Source of the DNA: Candidatus Rifleibacteriota bacterium | GTDB lineage: Bacteria > Muiribacteriota > Ozemobacteria > Ozemobacterales > Ozemobacteraceae | Length of the DNA stretch: 60,806 bases | Direction: 5' to 3' | Assembly (NCBI GenBank): GCA_905236675.1 | Contig: CAJOND010000049.1 | Span: 1-60,806, forward strand | Shown here: one piece after another, positions 18,555 to 27,590 of the stretch | How the letters are laid out: each line of letters starts with the position of its first letter | Numbering within the stretch: the first letter of the stretch is position 1 | Notes under the pieces: model-generated | Told to the model about the DNA's origin: nothing | The model's input: only the letters and a program-made list of their open reading frames with translations | The model's database searches: none | Translations under genes and position numbers: made by a program

Positions 18555-18917
18555 TCAAAAAATATCCTTACTTTCCTTTATTTCCTCTTCGGTAGGATTT
18601 AGAAATTTCCAGATGCCGTCGCCACAGGTGAAAGTGATGGCTGCAACAGTAGGCTTTTTGGTTATATAGTCCAGTATATTATCCAGTTCTTCTTCTGTTG
18701 GTTTTAAATCATGAGGGTTATCTCCATAGGGGTAGAGGACCCCTTCTATCAATGAGCGTATAACCCTTCTATAATATCCAGTTCTTTCAGGAGTCTCTTT
18801 TATTCCTAGACAGCATAAGGCCAGGTATCTGTTAATGGCCATTTCTCTAGCATTTAAGTCACGATTTTTTTTAAATTTGAAATATAGAAATCTTCTGGCT
18901 TTTTTATCTTTATCCAT
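18555..18917 (-). CDS. Small helical protein of the gene set, copy A
   Basis: The 120-residue product is mostly helical and highly charged. Its middle (NRYLALCCLGIKETPERTGYY) resembles a segment of the protein at 27591-27929 (NEYFCQCCLCLYEHPEHKEYY), and both genes lie convergently behind an XRE gene. That makes them likely distant homologues and a fourth member of the duplicated set. AAAGGAG stands 6 bases before the ATG at 18917, favouring this start over the longer frame to 18938. No known domain is visible, so function is unknown. Confidence 0.6.
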   Translation of the reverse strand: MDKDKKARRFLYFKFKKNRDLNAREMAINRYLALCCLGIKETPERTGYYRRVIRSLIEGVLYPYGDNPHDLKPTEEELDNILDYITKKPTVAAITFTCGDGIWKFLNPTEEEIKESKDIF

Positions 18918-19079
18918 TGGCATCTCCTTTATTCTCAATAGTTACACATTTTGTATGTGTACATATTTATATGGTAGAAACCATCGGAATAGTCAAGCTA
19001 CCGAGCTAAATCTATTGAATCTGCAACCAAGTAAGTTTATAATAATTATACATAACCACCAACAACAGGAGAGCGGAGA

Positions 19080-19259
19080 ATGAAACTAATAGGTAATCTC
19101 AAGAAACAGGTTGAAGAAACCAAGAACAAGGAAGAAGCAAAGGAAGTAATAGAAAAAGCTGGAATGGAGCTCACCGACGAAGAACTTGACCTAGTAACTG
19201 GCGGCGAAATTAATCTCGTCCGTATTAATGGGCATACTATATCTCAACCTCATCATTGA
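19080..19259 (+). CDS. Double-glycine leader peptide, putative RiPP/bacteriocin precursor
   Basis: A 59-residue ORF. The first 42 residues form a charged helical leader ending in LTDEELDLVTGG, the ELxxVxGG pattern cut by C39-type peptidase transporters. The core after GG would be 17 residues: EINLVRINGHTISQPHH. AGGAG lies 8 bases before the ATG. No maturation enzyme, C39 transporter or immunity gene is adjacent, so it is an orphan precursor or depends on distant genes. Class-II-like peptides and signalling peptides share this leader type. The sequence has no Cys, and only one Thr and one Ser in the core, so a lanthipeptide is unlikely. Confidence 0.7.
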   Translation: MKLIGNLKKQVEETKNKEEAKEVIEKAGMELTDEELDLVTGGEINLVRINGHTISQPHH

Positions 19260-19263
19260 ATTT

Positions 19264-19322
19264 TTCTGAAGATGCTGCCCCGCTTAGCGGGGAAGCTGTC
19301 ACGAAGTGACTGAAGGGGGAGC
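19264..19322 (+). repeat. Dispersed palindromic repeat, divergent copy
   Basis: It starts TTCTGAAG and contains CCCCGC-TTA-GCGGGG and GTCAC-GAA-GTGAC hairpins. It resembles the copies at 27462-27516, 59376-59480 and 59581-59636, which have the ends TTCTAAAG and GGTGACC. It directly follows the peptide gene and may end its transcript. 19323-19441 has no gene. Confidence 0.55.
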
Positions 19323-19441
19323 AAAGCAAAGCTTTGCGTAGTAGTTAGTCTTACAGACAAAAACAGCAGTAGAAAGCATAAAATAGCAGTATCTATCTCT
19401 AGCTAAAACACTCCCCTAATCTCTAATCTCTAAAAAACTGG

Positions 19442-19471
19442 ATTGCCACGCCTCTTTCAGAGGCTCGCAAT
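19442..19471. repeat. GTCATTGCGAG-type palindromic repeat
   Basis: The structure is ATTGC-CAC-GCCTCT-TTC-AGAGGC-TC-GCAAT. It has the same frame as 60691-60721, where the inner stem is GCAGTC/GACTGC instead. Both are preceded by AAACTGG. The inner stems differ but stay paired. Confidence 0.7.
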
Positions 19472-19506
19472 GACGGTTATACCACAAACTATCGTTAGCT
19501 CAATTC

Positions 19507-20517
19507 TCAACTCCCTCTCTTCCTATACTTCTGATTCTTGCTGTTAGGTTTATCAGGAACAGTCCGTTCAATAAGTCCTTGCTCTAAGGCAGGAGTTAAA
19601 TAATTTTTACGGAAAGTCGGCTTGTGAGATAATCCAAGTAGTTTCATAAGTTCTGTAGCAGACAGAGTATTGTTACCGAGAGCTATAAGTAATCGTTCAA
19701 CAGGTGATTTATCTTGGTCGGTTACTTGGTCGCCAACTTGGTCGGTGTTGTTACCAACCACTTAAATTTTATCTAAGCTGTCTTTTATTATTTCAAGCAT
19801 TAGCTCTACAAAACCAGCACTATCAGACTGGGTATCTGCTGCCCCTAAAGCTTCATAATATTCTTTTTGACGAGATTGTATAAGCTCTTCTATAGAAAGC
19901 CAGAAAAACAAATCTTTCCATTTGCCAAGCAACAGACTATGCCACATTCTACCGATACGCCCATTTCCATCAAAAAATGGGTGAATAAATTCAAATTCAT
20001 AATGAAAAACAGCACTTTTGATTAAAGGGTTGTATTCTGATTTTTTATACCATTCAAAAAGATTCTTTATATGCTCTGAAACAAATTCAGCGGGTAGTGC
20101 CATATGGATTAGCTTATCCCCTTCAAAGACACCTACACCACCAGAGCGAAACCTGCCATTTTCTTTTACCAGCCCTTTCATCATTAACTTATGAGCTTTA
20201 AGAAGGTCTTTAACAGATAAAGGATCTAACCTTAACATAAGCTCATAAGCTTCATAAGCATTCTGAACTTCTTTTATCTCGGTAGGGTTGCCAAGAATAC
20301 GTTTTCCATCTATGATCGCTGTAACCTGTTCCAACGATAAAGAGTTATGCTCTATAGCTAGAGAAGAGTGAATTGTGCGGATTCTGTTTTCACGCCTTAA
20401 ATGAGGGCTTATTGTTTTTTCTTGTAAAAAACTAATGCGACCTACTTGCTAGCTTATTTCTGCAATCAATGAGGTCATTTTTTCTGTTATATGAAAAGGC
20501 GGCTTATAGTTACTCAT
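19507..20517 (-). pseudogene. Fic-domain AMP-transferase-like gene with two nonsense codons
   Basis: The frame from the ATG at 20517 runs 336 codons to the stop at 19507 and is broken only by TAG at 20449-20451 (codon 23) and TAA at 19762-19764 (codon 252). Reading through gives a normal-length Fic protein. It starts SNYKPPFHITEKM, has an inhibitory-helix-like SLAIEHNS before SLEQVTAIIDGKR, and carries the Fic motif HPFFDGNGRIGR with its catalytic His at about residue 179. The C-terminal winged helix has ELMKLLGLSHKPTFRKNYL. Fic enzymes transfer AMP to target hydroxyls. The central ORF (20334-19762) keeps the catalytic motif but loses the inhibitory helix and winged helix, so any product would be altered. 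It flanks the left end of the integrative element. Confidence 0.8.
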
Positions 20518-20666
20518 TATTAATTATAAAATCCCCTTATGCTCTAGGCTCTTTTGCTCTAATCTCTAATATAAGGTTAGTCGTAAAAACCATAACAGCA
20601 GTAGAAGCTTATAATTATTATAAAAGTTCCATAAGCAAAAAAGCCGCTATTGAAGCGGATAAAAAA

Positions 20667-20680
20667 AGCGGGAAACGGGG
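20667..20680 (+). other. Putative attL core (tRNA-Gly 3' end repeat)
   Basis: AGCGGGAAACGGGG repeats, in direct orientation, the 3' end of the tRNA-Gly gene at 39807-39820. The intervening 19 kb carries an integrase at the tRNA end. The gap 20518-20971 holds no gene. Besides this site it has an arm-like site at 20751-20769 and CCATGGTGAGGTTT at 20867-20880. Confidence 0.65.
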
Positions 20681-20750
20681 TTGGGAATAGAAGAGAAGAA
20701 TCCGCTGTTATAAAGGTTTTGCAAGGTTTGCACTCCAATTAAGAACTACG

Positions 20751-20769
20751 AAAGTCACTATTAGGTCAC
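20751..20769. other. Putative integrase arm-type site, left end
   Basis: AAAGTCACTATTAGGTCAC matches 39671-39689 near the other end at all but one position. It contains repeated GTCAC half-sites. It lies 71 bases inside the putative attL core. Confidence 0.55.
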
Positions 20770-20971
20770 TCTTTGAAATAAACCAAATAATTTAGTGTTA
20801 CCATCTTTGCAATATTCTACAAGTGGCTTCAACAAAAGAAAATCCAATTCTACCCACTTTAGAGTCCCATGGTGAGGTTTTATTAAGTTGCCCATGATTT
20901 ATATCTCGCACAACTCTTATCGTTTAGCTATGGTCAAGGAAATAGAATAATTTATATGTAGGTATAATCTA

Positions 20972-21130
20972 TTAATTTGTAGCTAATTCTTTAGTTGCTG
21001 CTTTAAACTTGGCAACCGACATACCCATTTCTTTTGCAGCCTGTTGAATTGTAAGAAGTCCCTTTTTCACAAGCCCTGCTAATAGTTTAAGTTGACCTTG
21101 AGCTTCAAGTTTATCTATAAATTCACACAT
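20972..21130 (-). CDS. Free-standing copy of the Rpn C-terminal tail (RpnS-like)
   Basis: The 52-residue product starts MCEFIDKLEAQGQ and continues LLTIQQAAKEMGMSVAKFKA. It matches the tails of both Rpn proteins, including the internal Met-Cys-Glu start of copy A. It begins 3 bases after the stop of Rpn copy B (TAAACCATG), with no separate ribosome-binding site, so translation would be coupled. In studied E. coli Rpn genes, short in-frame C-terminal products inhibit the full nuclease. Here the tail appears as its own gene after a tandem duplication. It may be an inhibitor, or only the scar of a gene replacement. Confidence 0.65.
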   Translation of the reverse strand: MCEFIDKLEAQGQLKLLAGLVKKGLLTIQQAAKEMGMSVAKFKAATKELATN

Positions 21131-21133
21131 GGT

Positions 21134-22024
21134 TTAATTGATTGCTAATTCTTTCATGGTAGCCTTAAACTTTGCTACAGACATACCCATTCTTTCAGCA
21201 GCCTGTTTCAAAGTAAGAACTCCATCTTTGATAAGATTAGATAATAATTCGAGTTGACCTTTTACTTTTCCTTGTTCATGAAGCTTATCTATTAAATTGT
21301 TCATGGTTATTTCTTCTCCTTCATTAGTTTTAGTCCATTTCTCAACAGCTTCAACAGCACTATCATCATTGGTTAAAGCATATATTAAATTTGCAAATTC
21401 GTAAGCATGGTCTAATGTTCGTGGGTCTACCTCATAGTCTGGGTCTTTCTGTTTCTTCAGCCAGTCTATCAAAGACCTGAAATCACTCTTGAATAGTTTT
21501 ACTTGCTCATCAGGCAGGTTAGATAAATCTATCAGGTTAATCCTGTAATCACTTACAAAGGGTTTAAACTCTGGTCTTAGCGTAAGAACATCCAGCAGGT
21601 TCTTATTATTATTCCATGGCCTATCCCCAAGATAAAGCACAAATGTTATGACAGGGTAGAACTTAGGCTGCTCTACAGGTTCTTTTTTCTTTTTCTTCTT
21701 AGACTTGCTGTTTTCTACAAGCTGTTTCTTGTAAGCAACTCCATCATAGGCTATAACTCTTAAAGGCATACTGCTGTCTACGGTAGTCTGGTTTTCTATA
21801 CCGCATAGAGCAACCCTGATACCATTTTCTTTCCAAAGCTTGGCAACATCACGTTCCTGTTTATGATATTTCCTGCCAGACTTAAAAGCGGATACAGGTG
21901 ACATCTCTTGAAGGTCATCTTCTTTTATGACCTTCTTTCCTTTAAATACAAAACCATTAACAATGTCTGCAAAGACATCATTATATGATTCCAGTACCTT
22001 TTCTGCTATATCTTTCTGCCCCAT
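21134..22024 (-). CDS. Rpn-type PD-(D/E)XK nuclease/transposase, copy B (intact)
   Basis: The 296-residue protein is the intact relative of the frameshifted gene at 10109-10976. The start GQKDIAEKVLESYNDVFADI is followed by a core with EQE/QERDVAKLW, the active-site-like CGIENQT and the strand VITFVLYLGDRPW. A basic KKKKKKE insertion lies near residue 100. The last 56 residues could be made separately from an ATG at 21304, preceded by AAGGAG at 11 bases. The upstream block 22025-22077 is shared with copy A. It follows the SUMF1-SH3 gene B on the same strand. The family is annotated both as Rpn recombination-promoting nuclease and as PD-(D/E)XK transposase; defence or mobility cannot be told from sequence. 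Confidence 0.85.
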   Translation of the reverse strand: MGQKDIAEKVLESYNDVFADIVNGFVFKGKKVIKEDDLQEMSPVSAFKSGRKYHKQERDVAKLWKENGIRVALCGIENQTTVDSSMPLRVIAYDGVAYKKQLVENSKSKKKKKKEPVEQPKFYPVITFVLYLGDRPWNNNKNLLDVLTLRPEFKPFVSDYRINLIDLSNLPDEQVKLFKSDFRSLIDWLKKQKDPDYEVDPRTLDHAYEFANLIYALTNDDSAVEAVEKWTKTNEGEEITMNNLIDKLHEQGKVKGQLELLSNLIKDGVLTLKQAAERMGMSVAKFKATMKELAIN

Positions 22025-22077
22025 CGAGTGTACTCCCTATGGCTTAATTATAAGCTTTAGGAGCTTATGTTGCAAGG
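22025..22077 (-). repeat. Conserved block upstream of Rpn gene B
   Basis: It holds a perfect 7-bp hairpin ATAAGCT-CCTAA-AGCTTAT (22050-22068), an AT-rich stretch and GGGAG before the start codon. It matches 10977-11028 closely. Its far edge lies 30 bases after the SUMF1-SH3 gene stop. Confidence 0.7.
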
Positions 22078-22106
22078 GTTTATCTTTTATTGGTTGTATA
22101 GCTGTT

Positions 22107-25100
22107 TTATCTTGCATTCTTAAATAAAGATACTTTTATACTTTTTGTAACATCATTAATTATTTTATCAAATTTTGTTTTACTTTCAGAAGGATAATAA
22201 AAATACATAGTATAAGTATAATCATTATCCAAAATAGTTTTTCTATAATAAACATGGTTTGTAGAATCTGTTCCTGAACGAATAAACCAAGTCTTTTTAA
22301 GAACAGAATAGCTATCAGTGGTTTCTTTTGTTGAGTTGTATTCCTTTTCTATCCCATCCATATTAAAACTAGCCCATACTGCAATATATGTTTCTTTATT
22401 AAAATAAAACTTTTGCCCATCACCACTATCAGATTCACCATTCGGAATCATAAAATCAGGATAATTAATACTATATCCATATTTTACATTAGTGTATTTT
22501 TTATAAGTTATATTATTGGGTATTTCTGAAACCCTTCTATTGCTAGGAATAGTATTATCTAATGTTTTCGAGTAATCGTTATCGTTAGAATCGACAACAT
22601 TTACAAATCCGCCAAAACACCAGCCACTTACTTTTCCATCGGTTACTTTATACCAATTAGAGCTGATATTTTCTATCGTTTGTTTCGGCCCGTTTGTATC
22701 AAGGATAGTGACTTCAGCATTATTTGCGATACTACCAACTTTTTGTGAATTTGATTTAGGTTCTTTTCTTATATTTATTCCAGATTTAGCTGTTATAATA
22801 CCAATCGTTTTATTGGAATTATCATTAATGTAAGAAACGTAAGATTTCGTATTGTCAGATGGTTGTTCAACGAGGTCTTCGTTTGTTACAAGAGCAACAC
22901 GAAAACCTACAAAATAATCACTGCTTGTGGTTTTTTTATTAGCTGAACGGCAATGACTAGCTTGTGTTTGAAAACTTCCACCACGCTTTTTTTTATTTCT
23001 ACAGTATTCCCATACATTGCCGTGCATATCGTAAATGCCCCAAGCATTAGGTTTCTTTTGCCCAACAATTCTTGTTTCTCTAGAAGAGTTCTTATCATAC
23101 CAAGCAACCTCATCAAGGTTAGGGCAAACATCATAAATACTTGTAAGATTTTTACCATTATTTAAAGCAGTAGTAGTACCAGCTCTACAAGCATATTCCC
23201 ATTGCTCTTCTGTAGGTAGGTCAAACATATAGCCTAGCGGAAGTAGATTTGAATAGTTTTGATTCAGTCTTTCACAAAAAGATTTTGCATTTTCCCAGCT
23301 TATCATTTCAACAGGTCTATTTGCTCCCATGTAACGCTTATAATGCGAAGGATTGTTTCCCATCACATTTTGATACTGGTTTTGAGTAATTTCATATTTT
23401 CCTATATAAAAAGGTTTTCTAATAATAACTTTACGTTGATTTTCATCACTATTTCGTCCTAATTCTTCAGATGGGCTTCCCATCAAAAAGCTACCCGCAG
23501 GGCAAGCAACCAAGTCTATGTTTATAGTTTTACTTAATTTATCTACTTTGTTTTTATTTTTAGAGATAAATTTTTTTGATTCTTCCGCTATTTTTTTTAA
23601 TTCTGCTTGTTCTTCCGCTTTTTTCTGCTCATTCCACTCACGAGTTACAATATCATAAAAACTATTATAAAGTTTTACTTTCACTGACTTTACAGCTTCT
23701 TCGGTCTGTTTCTTAGATTTGTTGTATGTTGAAGCAGCGCCTTCAAGTCTAGATATTTGATTAGATAATTGGTCGTATTTACAAGCATCTTTATAAGGTA
23801 CTTCATATAAAACTGGTATGCCTTTTAATTCAGGAATATGATTCATGTTTAAATATGTTGCATTTATTTCAAAATATCCTGTTGTAGCAAAACTTGTTTC
23901 ACAAGTATATAAGAGAGCATAAATACCATCTATTGATACTTCATAACATTCTCGAACTTTTCCATCAAAATAATTTTTATATTTACCACCATATCCAAGT
24001 ATTTTCCCTCTAACAGGCAAGCATGATGGCAATCGGTCTCTTTCTTCTTTTAATTGTTTAATAGTTGAGTAACCGCTACTACCATAACTATTGTCTACTT
24101 GTCTGATAGTATCGACAGCTTCCTTCCAGCCGTTCATCAGTTCTCTATCTCTATTGGAATATACCCATGGAAATGTATTCATAATTTCTTTAATTTCGGA
24201 ATAACCACCATTAGGATTGCCGTTAAGATGACGAGATAACTCATTATATGCCTGTCTAGCTATATATGTTTTTGCCGAATCATTATTTTCAATCAAAGAT
24301 TTAATAGGTTTTGTTTTTGCCGAAGAGTTTTTAAGAATACAATCTATAGCCCAACTTAAAAAGGATTCTGGAAAATCAATATTTTGCTTTTTAATTTTAT
24401 TGCATATGTTTTCTAATTCCTGCTGACTGCATATTTCAAAAAATAATTTATTGAGACTGGAATTATCTGTTGGCAATCCAGAATCAACAAATGATTCAAC
24501 AATAGCCCTTCTGTCTTCTGACGTAATATATTGTTTGGTATAATTGTGAGTTAAAAATTGTATTTTCTCATAAGTATGACTTTTCTTTATTAATTTAGAC
24601 ATAGAAGCAACGACAGATTCAGCCAACTCTTCCGTTGCATAACGTTTGAAGCAAGGTTGGTCTATCAAATCATACATTTCGTTAATACTGTTTGAATCTG
24701 TGTGGTCTACAATAGTCTTTAACAAGTCCTGTGCCTGGGTCTTATCCCAAAAAGGCTCAATTATTTGGTTTTCAAGCAATCTATATCTACTATTATTGTC
24801 ATCTATAGTTATATTATCTAAAATTGAATTTACAAGCTTCTGAAACTGCTCATTAGAAAGGTAAGAAATAACTTTAGATTTTGCAAGAATACTGAATTTA
24901 GTTGCGTTATCTCTTTTTATAGCTATTTCCAATATAGAGTCAACAATCTTGGAACCCATTTCTATATTGCCAAATTTATTGAAACTTGAATAATCAAACA
25001 GAGCTAATTTCTTATCTATATCATAATTATTATGTTCAATTACAAATTCCAGAACTTTTCGCCCTTGCTCCGGTGTGGCATAATCAATAAACTCTGAACT

Positions 25101-26834
25101 TGATATAAGAGGTTCTAGCTTTTCATATTTTCCTTCAGAAATAGCATTATCAAATATATATCTATAATAATATAGATTTAATATAGTAAAAAGTATAATG
25201 GACAAAAAGACAACAAAACATAGTATAAAAAATTTTCTGGTTTTAGAACCTCTAACAATTATATCTTTGGAACCATAAACTATTTCTTCTTCTTCATCGT
25301 CGTCACCATCCTCTTCTATTTCTGGTTGAGCCTCTTGCTTGGTTTTTATCTTCTTTTCAACTTCTGTTTTTGGTTGAATTTCTTGCTTAGCTTCTATTTC
25401 CTTATCAACTTCTGTTTTTGGTTGAATTTCTTGCTTAGCTTCTATTTCCTTATCAACTTTTGTTTCTAGTTGAGCTTCTTGCTTGTTTTCAACTTTTTGC
25501 TCAACATTGTTAAACTCTATTTCCGTTTCTTTTTTTTCTTCAGGAGCAATATCTTTTTTACTTTCATCCAGTTCTTTTTGTTTTTTTATTATTTCTTCTT
25601 TTTCTAGCTCTTCAATTCTTTTTTCACATTCTTTTATTTTTGATTCTGAATCTGCATAAAAATATTTTACGGACATAAATAATTTTATTGCTTCACGACA
25701 ATCTTCTATATTGCCATTCATTAATTCGCAAGCGTTTGGGTATGCCATATTCTTTTCTTCTAAGTAATTTTTACAACTTTCAAATTTGGAACAAATATTA
25801 TTAAACTTTTCCGTACACCAGTTTTTTAAGGCTGTTCCAAATGTTGATGAACTATTTTCAGGTATTTGTGAAACATTATTCTGATTGTTGTTATTATAAG
25901 CTTGTTCCTGACTGGTATTCTGAGAATTGCTGACAAAATCTGAAACAGATTGGGCATTAGAATTATTAGGTAGACCATATTTGTTTGCTCCTTTGGTTCC
26001 AGAAGCAAAAGCAAAATATAAACCAAAAACTATAGATATAAAACTACAAATATTATCGACAGCTACTAATGAATTAAAATTTTTAATTATCATATAAAAA
26101 CCTGTTGCTGAATAATCTATTGTAGCTGAATATAAAGTAGCACAACTTAAAGCATAAACAGTTATTGGAATCCAAAATAGTATTTGCCAAAATCCAGACA
26201 TATTTAAATCGTGAAGACGTCTAGTGTTTAAAGATATTTGTGGCTTAATCGTGATTAATAAAAGTATTATATATACGGTAAATTTTACCCCAAAAGGTAA
26301 TTTAAAATATGAAATATCTTTAGAAAAAGAAGTATATCTATGTAAGAATATCACGAAACCATCGAAAGGAAATGTAAGAAAACGAGCTTGTATGGAAAAC
26401 AAACCTAGCACAATAACAGATATTACCCAAAACGGTAAAATATGCAATATAGTCTGCCACCATTCTTTTCTTGAACAACGCCCTTCAAACTTGCCATTCC
26501 ACCAGTTTTTTAAAATTTGTCCAAATGATAATGAATTATTTTCTACTTTTTGAGAATCGTTATTCTGATTATTAATAGCGGAAGTTGACTGTGGTGCTAT
26601 ATTGTTAGAGGTATTTGAATTAGGCTGGATAGTCTGTTCTTGAAAAGTATTGTTAGTGGATTTACTTTCCTCATTCTGAATTTTGTTATAATCTGACACT
26701 TGCGGAGTTGAATAAAAATCAGCTTCTTGTTTATTGCTAGAAGTATCTTCAATATTAACTTTGCTACCACATTTATTACAGAACTTCACACCTTCTCTCA
26801 AAGGGTTCCCACAATTAGAACAGAATAAATCCAT
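22107..26834 (-). CDS. Giant membrane protein: zinc ribbon, DUF805, HEAT-like, SUMF1, SH3 and C-terminal domain (copy B)
   Basis: The 1575-residue protein starts with a zinc ribbon (CSNCG at 5-9, CNKCG at 19-23). A DUF805 membrane domain follows (about 103-285, with RRLHDLNMSGFW), then a coiled-coil/Glu-Lys-rich region with 16-residue repeats (KQEIQPKTEVDKEIEA). Next come one membrane helix (about 533-553), a HEAT-like region (560-905) homologous to copy A, one SUMF1 domain (about 1106-1316), an SH3 domain (1343-1411) and a C-terminal domain resembling PsbP-type folds (1441-1575). The SUMF1 core has one Cys (CRSANK). The order suggests cytoplasmic sensing by the N-terminal half and extracytoplasmic binding by SUMF1-SH3. 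It is divergent from XRE gene B and followed by Rpn gene B. Confidence 0.85.
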   Translation of the reverse strand: MDLFCSNCGNPLREGVKFCNKCGSKVNIEDTSSNKQEADFYSTPQVSDYNKIQNEESKSTNNTFQEQTIQPNSNTSNNIAPQSTSAINNQNNDSQKVENNSLSFGQILKNWWNGKFEGRCSRKEWWQTILHILPFWVISVIVLGLFSIQARFLTFPFDGFVIFLHRYTSFSKDISYFKLPFGVKFTVYIILLLITIKPQISLNTRRLHDLNMSGFWQILFWIPITVYALSCATLYSATIDYSATGFYMIIKNFNSLVAVDNICSFISIVFGLYFAFASGTKGANKYGLPNNSNAQSVSDFVSNSQNTSQEQAYNNNNQNNVSQIPENSSSTFGTALKNWCTEKFNNICSKFESCKNYLEEKNMAYPNACELMNGNIEDCREAIKLFMSVKYFYADSESKIKECEKRIEELEKEEIIKKQKELDESKKDIAPEEKKETEIEFNNVEQKVENKQEAQLETKVDKEIEAKQEIQPKTEVDKEIEAKQEIQPKTEVEKKIKTKQEAQPEIEEDGDDDEEEEIVYGSKDIIVRGSKTRKFFILCFVVFLSIILFTILNLYYYRYIFDNAISEGKYEKLEPLISSSEFIDYATPEQGRKVLEFVIEHNNYDIDKKLALFDYSSFNKFGNIEMGSKIVDSILEIAIKRDNATKFSILAKSKVISYLSNEQFQKLVNSILDNITIDDNNSRYRLLENQIIEPFWDKTQAQDLLKTIVDHTDSNSINEMYDLIDQPCFKRYATEELAESVVASMSKLIKKSHTYEKIQFLTHNYTKQYITSEDRRAIVESFVDSGLPTDNSSLNKLFFEICSQQELENICNKIKKQNIDFPESFLSWAIDCILKNSSAKTKPIKSLIENNDSAKTYIARQAYNELSRHLNGNPNGGYSEIKEIMNTFPWVYSNRDRELMNGWKEAVDTIRQVDNSYGSSGYSTIKQLKEERDRLPSCLPVRGKILGYGGKYKNYFDGKVRECYEVSIDGIYALLYTCETSFATTGYFEINATYLNMNHIPELKGIPVLYEVPYKDACKYDQLSNQISRLEGAASTYNKSKKQTEEAVKSVKVKLYNSFYDIVTREWNEQKKAEEQAELKKIAEESKKFISKNKNKVDKLSKTINIDLVACPAGSFLMGSPSEELGRNSDENQRKVIIRKPFYIGKYEITQNQYQNVMGNNPSHYKRYMGANRPVEMISWENAKSFCERLNQNYSNLLPLGYMFDLPTEEQWEYACRAGTTTALNNGKNLTSIYDVCPNLDEVAWYDKNSSRETRIVGQKKPNAWGIYDMHGNVWEYCRNKKKRGGSFQTQASHCRSANKKTTSSDYFVGFRVALVTNEDLVEQPSDNTKSYVSYINDNSNKTIGIITAKSGINIRKEPKSNSQKVGSIANNAEVTILDTNGPKQTIENISSNWYKVTDGKVSGWCFGGFVNVVDSNDNDYSKTLDNTIPSNRRVSEIPNNITYKKYTNVKYGYSINYPDFMIPNGESDSGDGQKFYFNKETYIAVWASFNMDGIEKEYNSTKETTDSYSVLKKTWFIRSGTDSTNHVYYRKTILDNDYTYTMYFYYPSESKTKFDKIINDVTKSIKVSLFKNAR
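25320..25486 (-). repeat. 48-bp tandem repeat inside the giant gene
   Basis: About 3.5 units of 48 bases encode the 16-residue repeat KQEIQPKTEVDKEIEA. The two central units are almost identical in DNA, so copy number may vary between strains. The encoded segment is a charged linker before the membrane helix. Confidence 0.75.
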
Positions 26835-26940
26835 AAATATGCTCCAACTATTATTTATAAGCTAAAAATTTTTAAACCGTCTTCAAAGTTAAAATCATTA
26901 AATACAATTCCAAAGCCGTTAAAATTTAGATTATATATTA

Positions 26941-26967
26941 TTAGATGTATAAAAACAACATTATTTA
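26941..26967 (+). promoter_or_regulatory. Conserved upstream block of XRE gene B
   Basis: One mismatch to 17938-17964 over 27 bases, with weaker similarity on both sides (for example an AGCCGTTAAAATTTAGATT-like stretch at about 26914-26932). It lies in the divergent gap between the giant gene and XRE gene B. Confidence 0.5.
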
Positions 26968-27048
26968 GACAACCTTATATATAACACTTTGTTTGCTGCT
27001 GGAGCTAAAGCGTTTAATGCTTTAAACTTCAACACAGGAGCAAAGGAA

Positions 27049-27345
27049 ATGAAGAGGTCGGAAAGAAAACAAGCAAAGCAAGAACTTAGAGAAGCAACAC
27101 AGGCTATTCTTGGTGATATTATTGTAGGACTTAGAAAGAAAGCTGATTTGTCACAGGAAGACTTAGCCTACGAAAACGGTGTAGACAGAAGTTTCATGTC
27201 TAAGATAGAAACAGGGCAGACTGCTGTTAGTTTATTAACACTTATGAGACTTGGCAAAACTCTTGGGGTAAAGGCATCCGATGTAATAATAGAATTAGAA
27301 AAGAAGATGGAAGAGCAAAAGCAAAATATATCTGACGAGGAATAA
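27049..27345 (+). CDS. XRE-family helix-turn-helix regulator, copy B
   Basis: A 98-residue XRE protein differing from copy A at 14 positions. The HTH recognition region (RSFMSKIETGQTAVSLLTL) is unchanged, so both proteins probably bind the same operator and could cross-regulate the two gene sets. AGGAG stands 7 bases before the ATG at 27049. The upstream frame to 26989 is not needed. It diverges from the giant SUMF1-SH3 gene and lies inside the putative integrative element, whereas copy A lies outside it. Confidence 0.9.
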   Translation: MKRSERKQAKQELREATQAILGDIIVGLRKKADLSQEDLAYENGVDRSFMSKIETGQTAVSLLTLMRLGKTLGVKASDVIIELEKKMEEQKQNISDEE

Positions 27346-27461
27346 CTTTATAATTTCACATTAGATAACTATCAATTACTTTAGGGTTATGGTTGGTGTG
27401 ATTGTTTAAATCATCATATAATCAATGTTTAACGCATTAAAGAAAGTTTACTCCAAATTAT

Positions 27462-27516
27462 GTCACCCCTCAGCTTCACTACGTTCAGCAGCTCCCCTCA
27501 AGTGGAGCCTTTAGAA
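27462..27516 (-). repeat. Dispersed palindromic repeat copy
   Basis: GTCACCCCTC at one end and CTTTAGAA at the other match 59581-59636. Internal stem-like pieces are CAGCTTCACTACGTTCAGCAG and CTCC/GGAG. It lies between convergent XRE gene B and the small helical gene. Confidence 0.65.
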
Positions 27517-27590
27517 CAGCACACCACAGACCTACGATTGCTCAATTCTCATTTCTCAACTCTCAATTCCCCAGAACAGGCCCAGCAAGC

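Noticed and set aside
11044..26834. Diversity-generating retroelement targets, because SUMF1 domains are common DGR variable proteins
   Set aside because: No reverse transcriptase, template repeat or matching variable repeat was seen in the window.
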